Source of the DNA: Malaciobacter molluscorum LMG 25693
Lineage (GTDB): Bacteria; Campylobacterota; Campylobacteria; Campylobacterales; Arcobacteraceae
Direction of reading: 5' to 3'
DNA length: 64,000 bases
Assembly (NCBI RefSeq): GCF_003544935.1
Contig: NZ_CP032098.1
Location: 930,001-994,000 of the forward strand
A model generated the notes under the pieces. The model was not told the DNA's origin. It was given only the letters and a program-made list of their open reading frames with translations, and searched no databases. The position numbers and the translations under genes are program-made. Of the stretch, positions 28,923 to 36,546 are shown piece by piece; the stretch's first letter is position 1; the number at the start of each line of letters is the position of its first letter.

Positions 28923-29066
28923 AACTTCCCATTTTACTACATTATATCAAAATCAATACTTTTATTATTAATTTTATATTTTATTCTCTTAGATTATATC
29001 TTATAGACAATAGTAAAAAGCTTAATTTAGGTAAAGAAAAATTTACTAATTTTTTTTTGAAAGAAA

Positions 29067-29094
29067 AAACCCCTCGAAAAATTTCAAGGGGTTT
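29067..29094 (-). terminator. Terminator of selD
   Basis: An 8-base stem (29067-29074 with 29087-29094). Read leftward it is followed by TTTTTTCTTTC. Confidence 0.8.
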
Positions 29095-29152
29095 GGAAAA
29101 TTGCCACAGAACAGTATTATAACAATTAAATGGTATTTAAAAGTTACTTTTT

Positions 29153-30196
29153 TTAATGAATAATTATATCTTTTGTACCTTTTGGTATAACATCACCAAT
29201 AATTGCTGCATAACCAAAAGATAATTCTTCTATCTCTTTAATATACTCTTTTGCATCTTTTTCACTCATAGATACTAATAACCCACCAGATGTTTGTGCA
29301 TCACTAAGTATAAGTTTAAAAGAATCATCTATATTATTCATAAATAAAACTTTATCTTCTATATATTTTAGGTTTCTTTTTGAACCACCAGGAATAACAC
29401 CTTGTTCACATAATGAAATAGCCTCTTTTATTAAAGGAACATTATTTGAGTAAATACTAAATGTAATTAAATCATTTATACACTCCAAGGCATGACCTAA
29501 AAGACCAAAGCCTGTAATATCAGTACAAGAGTGAACGTTGTACTTTTTCATTATTTTTGATGGTAAATAATTTAATTCAGACATAATATCACTACATTTT
29601 TTTATCATACTATCTGGTAATAAATCTCTTTTTATAGCTGTAGTTAATATACCCATACCAATTGGTTTTGTTAAAACAAGAACATCACCAATTTGAGCAG
29701 TATTATTTCTAACTATTTCATTTGGATGTATCATTCCAGTAACGCTAAGACCATAATACATTTCTGGTGATTCAATAGTGTGTCCACCTAAAAGTACACC
29801 ACCACACTCTTTAATTTTTTCATTACCACCATTTAGTATTTCACCTAAAGCTTCTGAAGATAAGTTTTTTCTATCAAAACCTACGATATTTAATGCTGTT
29901 TTTACTTCTGCTCCCATTGCAAAAACATCACTAAGCGAATTTGCAGCAGCTATCCTCCCATATAAGTACGGGTCATCAATAACTGGAGTGATAAAATCAA
30001 GCGTTTGAACTATTGCTTGTGTATCATTTATTTGATATACACTAGCATCTTCACTTGTATCAAATCCTACTAAGACTCTGCTGTCATTTGGTTTTAAACT
30101 ACAAATTGTTTGTTTTAGATCTCCCGGACCCATTTTTGCAGCACAACCAGCAGCATTTACGAATTTTGTTAACTGATATTCATTATTCATAATCAT
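29153..30196 (-). CDS. selD: Selenide, water dikinase
   Basis: A 347-residue enzyme making selenophosphate from selenide and ATP. The catalytic residue is a cysteine (Cys18 in AAGCAAKMGPGDL, with Lys21), not selenocysteine as in some relatives. Nucleotide-binding and dimer motifs include VQTLDFITPVIDDPYLYGRIAA. Supplies SelA. A GGTAAA-N6-TTTACT repeat lies 62 bases upstream. Confidence 0.97.
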   Translation of the reverse strand: MIMNNEYQLTKFVNAAGCAAKMGPGDLKQTICSLKPNDSRVLVGFDTSEDASVYQINDTQAIVQTLDFITPVIDDPYLYGRIAAANSLSDVFAMGAEVKTALNIVGFDRKNLSSEALGEILNGGNEKIKECGGVLLGGHTIESPEMYYGLSVTGMIHPNEIVRNNTAQIGDVLVLTKPIGMGILTTAIKRDLLPDSMIKKCSDIMSELNYLPSKIMKKYNVHSCTDITGFGLLGHALECINDLITFSIYSNNVPLIKEAISLCEQGVIPGGSKRNLKYIEDKVLFMNNIDDSFKLILSDAQTSGGLLVSMSEKDAKEYIKEIEELSFGYAAIIGDVIPKGTKDIIIH

Positions 30197-30258
30197 ACTT
30201 TGTTGTTTTTATTCATTGTACTTTTTATTTAGTTAAAAATGAATTAATAAAAAAAATT

Positions 30259-30276
30259 GGTAAAAAAAAATTTACT
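30259..30276. promoter_or_regulatory. GGTAAA-N6-TTTACT repeat upstream of selD
   Basis: One mismatch from the GGTAAA-N6-TTTACC pattern found before the fdh genes. It lies between selD and the divergent transglutaminase-like gene and could act on either. Confidence 0.4.
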
Positions 30277-30336
30277 TCTTATTAAGTTTAGTTTTATTTA
30301 CACTATAATATTATTTCAATAATGACACGTTCAAAT

Positions 30337-30351
30337 ACCATAGGTTATGGT
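30337..30351 (+). other. Small hairpin with GGT loop in leader
   Basis: ACCATA-GGT-TATGGT, a perfect 6-base stem, in the leader of the gene at 30418. SECIS apical loops also carry GGU, but this hairpin is not downstream of a UGA codon in a reading frame I can support. Confidence 0.35.
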
Positions 30352-30417
30352 TGACTTAAAGTATTAATTACTTTATATCTTTATTGCTGAACAAATATAT
30401 ATTTTGAGGCAGAAAGT

Positions 30418-31515
30418 ATGCAAAGAAGATCTTTTTTAAAAACGGCAGCAGTTGTGGGTACTACAATGGCTATTACTCCTTCAGTAGTATTATCAGATAC
30501 TAAAACAAACCCTTTTGGAATAACAAAAAAACCAAGAAAATTTACAGTTATAAATACTTTTGATTTAGAAACAAATGACCAAGTTGCAAAACTTTGGGTT
30601 CCATTACCATTAGATTCAAGTTATCAAAAAGTTTTGAAAATTTCATATAATGGTGATTTTGATGAGGCTTTCATTTCAAATAATAATCCTTATAATACAA
30701 AACTTTTATTTGCTAAATGGAATAAAAATTCAAAATCAAGAAAATTAGTTGTTAAATTTGACATAATTATGCAAGAAAGAAGTGTAAACTTCTCAAAAGC
30801 TAAAAATAGCACAATGTATCCAGATGATGTTAAAGAGTTCTTAAAAGGAACGAAACATACACCAATTACAAAAAAACTTACATCTTTTGCAAAAGAAATA
30901 ACAAAAAATGCAAGAACTCCATTGGAAAAAGCACAAGCAATTTTTGATTGGACAGTTGATAATATGTATAGAGATGAAAGTGTTATTGGTTGTGGAGTTG
31001 GTGATGCTTCAAGAATTATAGATAAAAAATTATTTGGTGGAAAATGTACAGATGTAAGTTCTGTTTTTGTTGCATTATTAAGAAATGTAGGAATTCCAGC
31101 AAGAGAAGTATTTGGTATTAGATTAGGTAAATCTATGATTTCTAAATCTTGTGGAAAAGCTGATGCAAATGGATTCGCTAAAATTACTGGTGGTCAACAT
31201 TGTAGAGCAGAATTTTATTTAGTAGGGTTAGGTTGGGTTCCAGCAGATCCAGCTGATGTAACAAAAGTAAGAAAACAAGAAAAACTTACAAATGATGATA
31301 AGAAAATAAAAGACTTAAGAAAATATTTCTTTGGAAATTGGGAAATGAATTGGGCAGCATTTAATTATGCGAGAGATTTTGTTTTAAATCCAAAACCAGC
31401 ACAATATCCATTAAACATGTTAGGTTATCCATATGGTGAAATGGATGATGATGTATTGAATTATTATGCTCCAAAAGAGTTTAAATACTCATATACTTCA
31501 CAAGAAATAAAATAA
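30418..31515 (+). CDS. Tat-exported transglutaminase-like protein
   Basis: A 365-residue protein with a twin-arginine signal (MQRRSFLKTAAVVG). The middle holds a transglutaminase-like catalytic fold: Cys in GGKCTDVSSVFVALLR, His in GGQHCRAEFYLV and Asp in PADPAD. Such proteins are often proteases or amidases acting in the periplasm; the substrate is unknown. It is followed after four bases by MerT/MerP-like genes and is divergent from selD, an arrangement that hints at metal or selenium handling. Confidence 0.85.
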   Translation: MQRRSFLKTAAVVGTTMAITPSVVLSDTKTNPFGITKKPRKFTVINTFDLETNDQVAKLWVPLPLDSSYQKVLKISYNGDFDEAFISNNNPYNTKLLFAKWNKNSKSRKLVVKFDIIMQERSVNFSKAKNSTMYPDDVKEFLKGTKHTPITKKLTSFAKEITKNARTPLEKAQAIFDWTVDNMYRDESVIGCGVGDASRIIDKKLFGGKCTDVSSVFVALLRNVGIPAREVFGIRLGKSMISKSCGKADANGFAKITGGQHCRAEFYLVGLGWVPADPADVTKVRKQEKLTNDDKKIKDLRKYFFGNWEMNWAAFNYARDFVLNPKPAQYPLNMLGYPYGEMDDDVLNYYAPKEFKYSYTSQEIK

Positions 31516-31519
31516 TTAA

Positions 31520-31846
31520 ATGAAAAAAATAGCGTTAATAGTATCAGCAGTTTTTACTGCTATACTATCTACATTATGCTGCATTCCTGCATTTTTATTT
31601 ATTTTTTTTGGTGTCAGTGTAGGTGGATTGACATTTTTAAGTGATTTAGGATATTTACGTATTCCTTTTTTTATAATCACTATAATTTTATTATTCTTTG
31701 CTTTTAAAAAAAGTAATTCAAAAAATATAAAGTGTGCTTGTTCTAAAAAAGAGATCTTAAAAAAGAGTTTTGTTTTTAGTTCTATATTTTTGTTATTTTT
31801 TGTATTACTTTTTTATCCAGAATTTTCTGTTTATTTTATTAATTAG
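31520..31846 (+). CDS. MerT-like membrane transporter
   Basis: A 108-residue protein with three hydrophobic helices. The first carries vicinal cysteines (STLCCIPAF), and the loop before the third carries KCACSKK, the MerT layout for passing thiophilic ions inward. No merR or merA lies nearby, so classical mercury resistance is unlikely. The operon contains a transglutaminase-like protein before it and a MerP-like protein after it. Confidence 0.75.
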   Translation: MKKIALIVSAVFTAILSTLCCIPAFLFIFFGVSVGGLTFLSDLGYLRIPFFIITIILLFFAFKKSNSKNIKCACSKKEILKKSFVFSSIFLLFFVLLFYPEFSVYFIN

Positions 31847-31854
31847 GAAGACCT

Positions 31855-32115
31855 ATGAAAAAATTATTTGTATTATTTTTTATAACTATTTCTCTTTTTG
31901 CAAAAGAAGTATCAATAAAAGTAGAACAAATGCACTGTCCATTATGTACAACAATGATAAAACAAGCTATTAAAAAAGTTGATGGTGTTACAAAAGTAAA
32001 AGTAAAACTACCTACAAAAACTGCAACTGTTAATTATGATGAAACAAAAGTAAATATTGCTGATATATTAAAGGCAATTAAATCAACTTCATATGAAGGT
32101 AAAGTTATCAAATAG
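31855..32115 (+). CDS. MerP-like periplasmic heavy-metal-binding protein
   Basis: An 86-residue protein with a signal peptide (to about SLFA-KE) and a single HMA ferredoxin-like domain. The metal motif is MHCPLC (CxxC), followed by VDGVTKVKVKLPTKTATVNYD. It would pass a soft metal or metalloid to the MerT-like partner eight bases upstream. Selenoprotein versions of such proteins exist elsewhere, but both positions are Cys here. Confidence 0.85.
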   Translation: MKKLFVLFFITISLFAKEVSIKVEQMHCPLCTTMIKQAIKKVDGVTKVKVKLPTKTATVNYDETKVNIADILKAIKSTSYEGKVIK

Positions 32116-32123
32116 CGTTAGAA

Positions 32124-32789
32124 TTAAATATTGTCTAAGGCATTTTCATCAAATCTATAAGTTTTATGTTGAATCTTAATTAAGATATGTTTTTCTGCTA
32201 ACTCTTTAAATAGTTTAATTAAAGTTGGTTTTGAAATATTAATTCTATCCATAATATCACTATATGAGGCAGAAAATATATTATTGTTATCTAAATTATT
32301 TATAATAAATTTAATAATATCAACTTGTTTACTATCTGTAATTGCAGATATAGTCTTAATAACATGGTTATTTCTTCTTAACTCTTTTTCTTGAACTATT
32401 GGTAATAAAATATCATGTAAAGTTGTTAATAACTCTTTTATATTTATTGGTTTTATTATGTAGTTTTCTACTTTTAATTTTATTGCATCTAGTAAATATT
32501 TTGTATCTGTATGAGCTGTTGTAAGAATAGTTGGAATATTTATATTTCTATCTTCTTTTAGATTTTTTAAAAAATCAATACCATTTTCATTTTCAAGTAA
32601 TATATCAGAAATAATAACATCAACTTTTTTATTTTTTAAAACTTCTAAAGCCTCTTTTGAAGTCTTTACAGCATAAATCTCATTTACAAAATCAATTAAT
32701 ACATCATGGGTATGTTTTAATAAATTTTCATCATCTTCAAGATATAAAATATTAAATTTATTTAATATATTTAAATCCTTATTTTGCAT
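32124..32789 (-). CDS. Response regulator with C-terminal winged helix
   Basis: A 221-residue regulator. The receiver (about 13-125) has LEDDEN, phospho-acceptor Asp in IISDILL, and the lysine in IIKPINI. The C-terminal 75 residues carry a HTH (ASYSDIMDRINISKPTLIKLFKELAEKHIL). This winged-helix type is not OmpR-like. It overlaps the kinase gene by 11 bases. Location suggests it acts on the divergent fdh operon. Confidence 0.88.
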   Translation of the reverse strand: MQNKDLNILNKFNILYLEDDENLLKHTHDVLIDFVNEIYAVKTSKEALEVLKNKKVDVIISDILLENENGIDFLKNLKEDRNINIPTILTTAHTDTKYLLDAIKLKVENYIIKPINIKELLTTLHDILLPIVQEKELRRNNHVIKTISAITDSKQVDIIKFIINNLDNNNIFSASYSDIMDRINISKPTLIKLFKELAEKHILIKIQHKTYRFDENALDNI

Positions 32790-34374
32790 CTTCTAACACC
32801 TCATTTACTATTGGAATTTTTATAATAAATAAACTACATGAGTAATTATCTATTTTATCAATTTTATGAATTATATTTTTTTGATAGATTGAACCATACA
32901 TATGTTTTTCAATAATTTGTTTTGACATATAAAGTCCAATTCCAGTACCTGCACTTTTGTATTTTGTAGTATAATATGGTTCAAATATTTTATGGGCTAT
33001 CTCTTCTGGAACACCGCCACCATTGTCAATAAAATTGATAACCATATCTTTCTTGTATTGTTTTACAACTACTTTAATAATTCTATCATTTTTATTTATA
33101 TTAGAACATAAAGCATCTTTTGAATTATTTATTAAGTTTAAGAAAACATGAGATAATTCATTATAATAGCTATTGATATTTATATCTTGTTTTATTAGAA
33201 AAATTATTTTTATTCCAGCTTTTTCTAATGCATATTTTGATAACTCAAAAGAGTGCTCTATACAATCTTTTATGCTAAAGAATTTTTTTGTTTTATCAGG
33301 CGAAAAAAAGTTCTTGAAATCATCTAATGTATTAGACATATTTTCAGCCAAAAATAAAGCATCATTTACTTTTTCATCAATAAACTCATCAGTTAATTTT
33401 CCAAGTTGCATTTTTGTTTGAAAACTTTGAATTATCATAGTAATAGAACCAAGAGGTTGACGCCATTGATGTGCAATATTATTTAACATCTCACCTAAAC
33501 TTGCAAGTCTTGCTTGTTGGAACATGATAATATCTTTTTTTCTATTGTTTTTAACTTCTTGTATTACTCTTTTTTCCAATGAATTATTTAATTCAACTAG
33601 TTGTTTCGTTTTACTTTCAACTTTTGCTTCAAGTAATTTATGTAGTCTTTTAAAGTGATTAATTAATAAAACAGAAAGAATAATTGAAAATAAAAATATC
33701 AATACAATAGAAATCATAGAAACAGCAATAATTACATCAAAACCTTTTTCTGTGTCTCTTTTTTCATTTAATGCAAGTGTTAAATCATAATTAATTAAAC
33801 TTGTAATATAAATATTTATAGCATTGATTTCTAAATGTAATTTATTAAATTCTTTTTTTAAATTTTGTTCATTTTTGTGGGAAAGCTCTAAATTGTGAAG
33901 TCGTGCATTAATATTTATCATTTTTTTATCAATATTTTCTGAAATACTTTTGTGTAAAATTTCATTTTTATAATATTGTTGTTGTGTTGTTAAGAATTTT
34001 TTTATTATATTCCCAATATAAATAGTAGGAGGAGTCATATCATTCGATTTTTTATACTCTTTCCAATTTGTTTCTATTAATTGTAAAGCAAGATTTATTA
34101 CATCATTTGCTTGTTGATAACTAATACTTTTATCTTCAATATCATAAAGTGTATCTTGAATATTTACTTTATAAGTATCTTTGATATTTTCAAGTTTTAT
34201 TAGTGGTTTTGTTCTTTGTTCATAAAGTTTATCAAAGTCGTATTTAATAGAAAAAGTAGTCATTAATGCAAGTATAACTATACCCAGCATACCACTTGAA
34301 ATAATAAAAATAAGAAAGTTTGTTTTTAATGCAAAATTAAAGTTATCAAAGTAAGAAAGTATTTTTTTTAACAT
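32779..34374 (-). CDS. Sensor histidine kinase of fdh-linked system
   Basis: A 531-residue kinase. Helix one (FLIFIISSGMLGIVILALMT) and helix two (near residue 215-240) flank a helical periplasmic domain of four-helix-bundle type. A coiled-coil linker leads to the histidine box NIAHQWRQPLGS, then NLINNSKDAL and DNGGGVPEEI in the ATPase. It shares its end base with the start of the binding-protein gene, so the three genes are one operon. Confidence 0.92.
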   Translation of the reverse strand: MLKKILSYFDNFNFALKTNFLIFIISSGMLGIVILALMTTFSIKYDFDKLYEQRTKPLIKLENIKDTYKVNIQDTLYDIEDKSISYQQANDVINLALQLIETNWKEYKKSNDMTPPTIYIGNIIKKFLTTQQQYYKNEILHKSISENIDKKMININARLHNLELSHKNEQNLKKEFNKLHLEINAINIYITSLINYDLTLALNEKRDTEKGFDVIIAVSMISIVLIFLFSIILSVLLINHFKRLHKLLEAKVESKTKQLVELNNSLEKRVIQEVKNNRKKDIIMFQQARLASLGEMLNNIAHQWRQPLGSITMIIQSFQTKMQLGKLTDEFIDEKVNDALFLAENMSNTLDDFKNFFSPDKTKKFFSIKDCIEHSFELSKYALEKAGIKIIFLIKQDININSYYNELSHVFLNLINNSKDALCSNINKNDRIIKVVVKQYKKDMVINFIDNGGGVPEEIAHKIFEPYYTTKYKSAGTGIGLYMSKQIIEKHMYGSIYQKNIIHKIDKIDNYSCSLFIIKIPIVNEVLEDAK

Positions 34375-35513
34375 TATTTTTTTATCTCTTCAAATTTATT
34401 ATTTTTATATGTAAATAAATAAACATTATTTAAATATTGTTTATTTTTTAAATTAATAGGAATTCCTTTTAGAGTATCTTTAGGAATAAATTTCATTGTC
34501 TTTAAAAATCTTCTTCTTGTTAGTGAACCATTTACATTTTTTAGTCCTGTGACTATTATTTTAGCTGATAAATAAGCTTCTAAAGATATAAAACCAGGTT
34601 TGAAATCTTTATAATATTTACTTACTATTTCATGATATTCTTTTACAATAGGAATTGATGTATCATTATAATCTGGCACAACTTCTGAAAAAATTAGATT
34701 ATTTGTATTTTCACCTAATTCATCTATCATTGCATTTGCATCACCAAATGAGATATTGCAAAATAGTGTATTTTTGAAATTTTTATTGTGTTTTGCCTTT
34801 TTTATAAATAGAGTATTTGCTTTATTTGCTCCAATCATTATTATTGCTTGGGGAGATGCATCTTTTATTTCATTAAAAGCGTGACCTATTGATAAAGTAT
34901 TTCTTTTATAACTTCCTTCTGCAATAAGTTTTAACTCTCTTTTTTTAAGAGATTTTATTACAGATACATAACCTTCTTCTCCAAAATCATCATTTTGATA
35001 AAAAACTGCAAATCTAGTGATTTTTTTTGAATAATGTAGATATTTTATAATTGATTCTATCTCTTGTTCATATGAAGCTCTAAAATTTATAAAATTGTTT
35101 TCATGAGATTTTCTTAAAAAACTAGCTCCTGTAAATGGTGCTATAAAAGGAATATTATCTTCTAAAAGCAAATTTAATATATTCTTTACTGTAGATGTTC
35201 CAACATATCCAAAAAGTGCAAATGCATTATCTTGATATAAAAGTTTTTTTGTATTATTTGCTGTTAATTTAGGTTCATATTTATCATCATATGTAATATA
35301 TTTGATTTTTCTATTTGGAATTAAATTATTCTCATTTGCATAATTAAAATATGCATTTGCGCCAATAAGTACAGATTTTCCCCACTCTTTTACTATCCCT
35401 GTTTTAGGAATTGAACCACCTAATACTATTTGGGTATCTCTATATTCTTTATCTTTAAAAAAAAGATATAACACTGTAAGTATTGATATTAAAATAAATA
35501 ATCGTTTAGCCAT
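34374..35513 (-). CDS. Periplasmic binding protein, leucine-binding type
   Basis: A 379-residue protein with an uncleaved or cleaved N-terminal hydrophobic segment and a Peripla_BP_6 fold (VLGGSIPKTGIVKEWGKSV, ALFGYVGTSTVKNIL, PFIAPFTGASFLR). No permease genes accompany it. Its position as first gene of an operon with a kinase and regulator suggests it is the ligand-sensing part of a three-component system. The ligand is unknown; formate-related control is a guess based on the divergent fdh genes. Confidence 0.85.
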   Translation of the reverse strand: MAKRLFILISILTVLYLFFKDKEYRDTQIVLGGSIPKTGIVKEWGKSVLIGANAYFNYANENNLIPNRKIKYITYDDKYEPKLTANNTKKLLYQDNAFALFGYVGTSTVKNILNLLLEDNIPFIAPFTGASFLRKSHENNFINFRASYEQEIESIIKYLHYSKKITRFAVFYQNDDFGEEGYVSVIKSLKKRELKLIAEGSYKRNTLSIGHAFNEIKDASPQAIIMIGANKANTLFIKKAKHNKNFKNTLFCNISFGDANAMIDELGENTNNLIFSEVVPDYNDTSIPIVKEYHEIVSKYYKDFKPGFISLEAYLSAKIIVTGLKNVNGSLTRRRFLKTMKFIPKDTLKGIPINLKNKQYLNNVYLFTYKNNKFEEIKK

Positions 35514-35597
35514 TAATTATTTTACAAAAAAAATAGTTAAAAGTTGATATTAAATATAAAACTGTTTTTTTGTTTAAATTTGATATTTAATTAATTT

Positions 35598-35670
35598 GGT
35601 AAAAAAAATTTTAACTTTTAAGTATAAGTTAAGAGTAGAAGGAATAAAATTTGGTAAATAAAATTTTACC
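35598..35670. promoter_or_regulatory. Tandem GGTAAA-type operators of fdh1
   Basis: A one-mismatch repeat at 35598-35615 and a perfect GGTAAA-N6-TTTACC at 35653-35670, with start-to-start spacing of 55 bases. The same layout appears before the gene at 40717. Confidence 0.55.
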
Positions 35671-35783
35671 AAAAGGGATTTCAAAATTACTTTTTTAAAT
35701 CTCCTTAAAAATAATTTTATTTTTTTAATTCCTATTTTATAGTATTTAAAGACTATTTTTGTCTTGTTTTACATAAGAAGTAA

Positions 35784-35800
35784 TATGCAAAAATAGCATA
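35784..35800. promoter_or_regulatory. TATGC-N7-GCATA palindrome before fdh1
   Basis: TATGCAAAAATAGCATA, 33 bases before the first ATG of the operon. Repeats at 43122, 43208, 48023 and (one mismatch) 53809. Confidence 0.55.
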
Positions 35801-35812
35801 AAATATTATATA

Positions 35813-36546
35813 AAAATATGCTTGGAGGAAGCCATGAAAGAGAATAGAAGGAGTTTTATAAAAAAGACTCTAAGTGCAAGTGCATTAGTGGCAGCAGGAA
35901 GTACAGTTGCAATAGCAAGTACAAAAAGCGAGAATAATGCAAGTTCAAATGGTGTCGTAGTAGGGAAATCTCCTAAAAAAGAGATTTTATACAAACAAAC
36001 AGCCCAATGGGATGCTTTTTATAAAGCTAGTTATTAATATAAGGGGAAAAGATAATGAGTAAAGATGAGCTCAAAGATATATCTTTGAAACTTGGAAGAA
36101 GAAATTTTCTAAAACTTGCTTCAATCGGTGCAGGAATTGGTGCAACATCAATGTTTGCATCAACAAATAATGTTAGAGAAGCAACAAAAGAAGAGATAAA
36201 AAATCCTTTTCCAGGATCAAAGAAAGTAAAAACAATATGCAGCATATGCTCAGCAGGATGCGGAGTAGTAGCAGAAGTACAAAATGGAGTTTGGGTAAGA
36301 CAAGATGTGGCACAAGACCATCCAATAAGTGAAGGAAGTCACTGTTGTAAAGGTATAGACCAAATAGATTTAGTAAAAAGTAAACAAAGAGTAAAACATC
36401 CACTAAAAAAAGTAGATGGGAAATGGCAAAGAATATCTTGGAAACAAGCAATAGAAGAGATATCAGAGAAGATGCTAAAACTAAGAGCAGAGAATGGTCC
36501 AGATGTGGCGATGTTCTTAGGATCAGCAAAATTTAATCTACAACAA
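35813..36546 (+). repeat. Duplicated block A, copy 1
   Basis: 734 bases that read identically to 43288-44021. Covers the ribosome site and whole Tat-target gene and the first 164 codons of fdhA1. Identity begins and stops abruptly. Confidence 0.85.
35834..36037 (+). CDS. Formate dehydrogenase region Tat-target protein, copy 1
   Basis: A 67-residue protein with a twin-arginine signal (RRSFIKKTLSASALVAAGS) and a short mature part ending KKEILYKQTAQWDAFYKASY. It belongs to the small conserved family found directly before fdhA in many bacteria, function unknown. GGAGG five bases before the ATG decides the start over an in-frame upstream TTG. It is identical to the copy at 43309. Confidence 0.85.
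   Translation: MKENRRSFIKKTLSASALVAAGSTVAIASTKSENNASSNGVVVGKSPKKEILYKQTAQWDAFYKASY

Larger units (their letters stand above)
35514..35833. other. Divergent control region of sensing operon and fdh1
   Basis: No reading frame. Contains an about 80-base module (35596-35674) nearly repeated at 40621-40699: two GGTAAA-type repeats spaced exactly 55 bases, with TAAGTATAAGTTAAGAG between them. Further right is a TATGC-N7-GCATA palindrome. Confidence 0.6.

Noticed and set aside
29030-29047. GGTAAA-N6-TTTACT repeat between tRNA-Sec and selD
   Set aside because: It lies downstream of both flanking genes (convergent ends), so it is unlikely to act as an operator there.
30322-30390. Tiny frame with in-frame TGA upstream of the transglutaminase-like gene, as a new selenoprotein
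   Set aside because: The hairpin lies before, not after, the TGA, the peptide would be about 22 residues, and no ribosome site was convincing.
31855-32115. MerP-like protein as a selenoprotein
   Set aside because: The metal motif is MHCPLC with normal Cys codons; no in-frame TGA is present.
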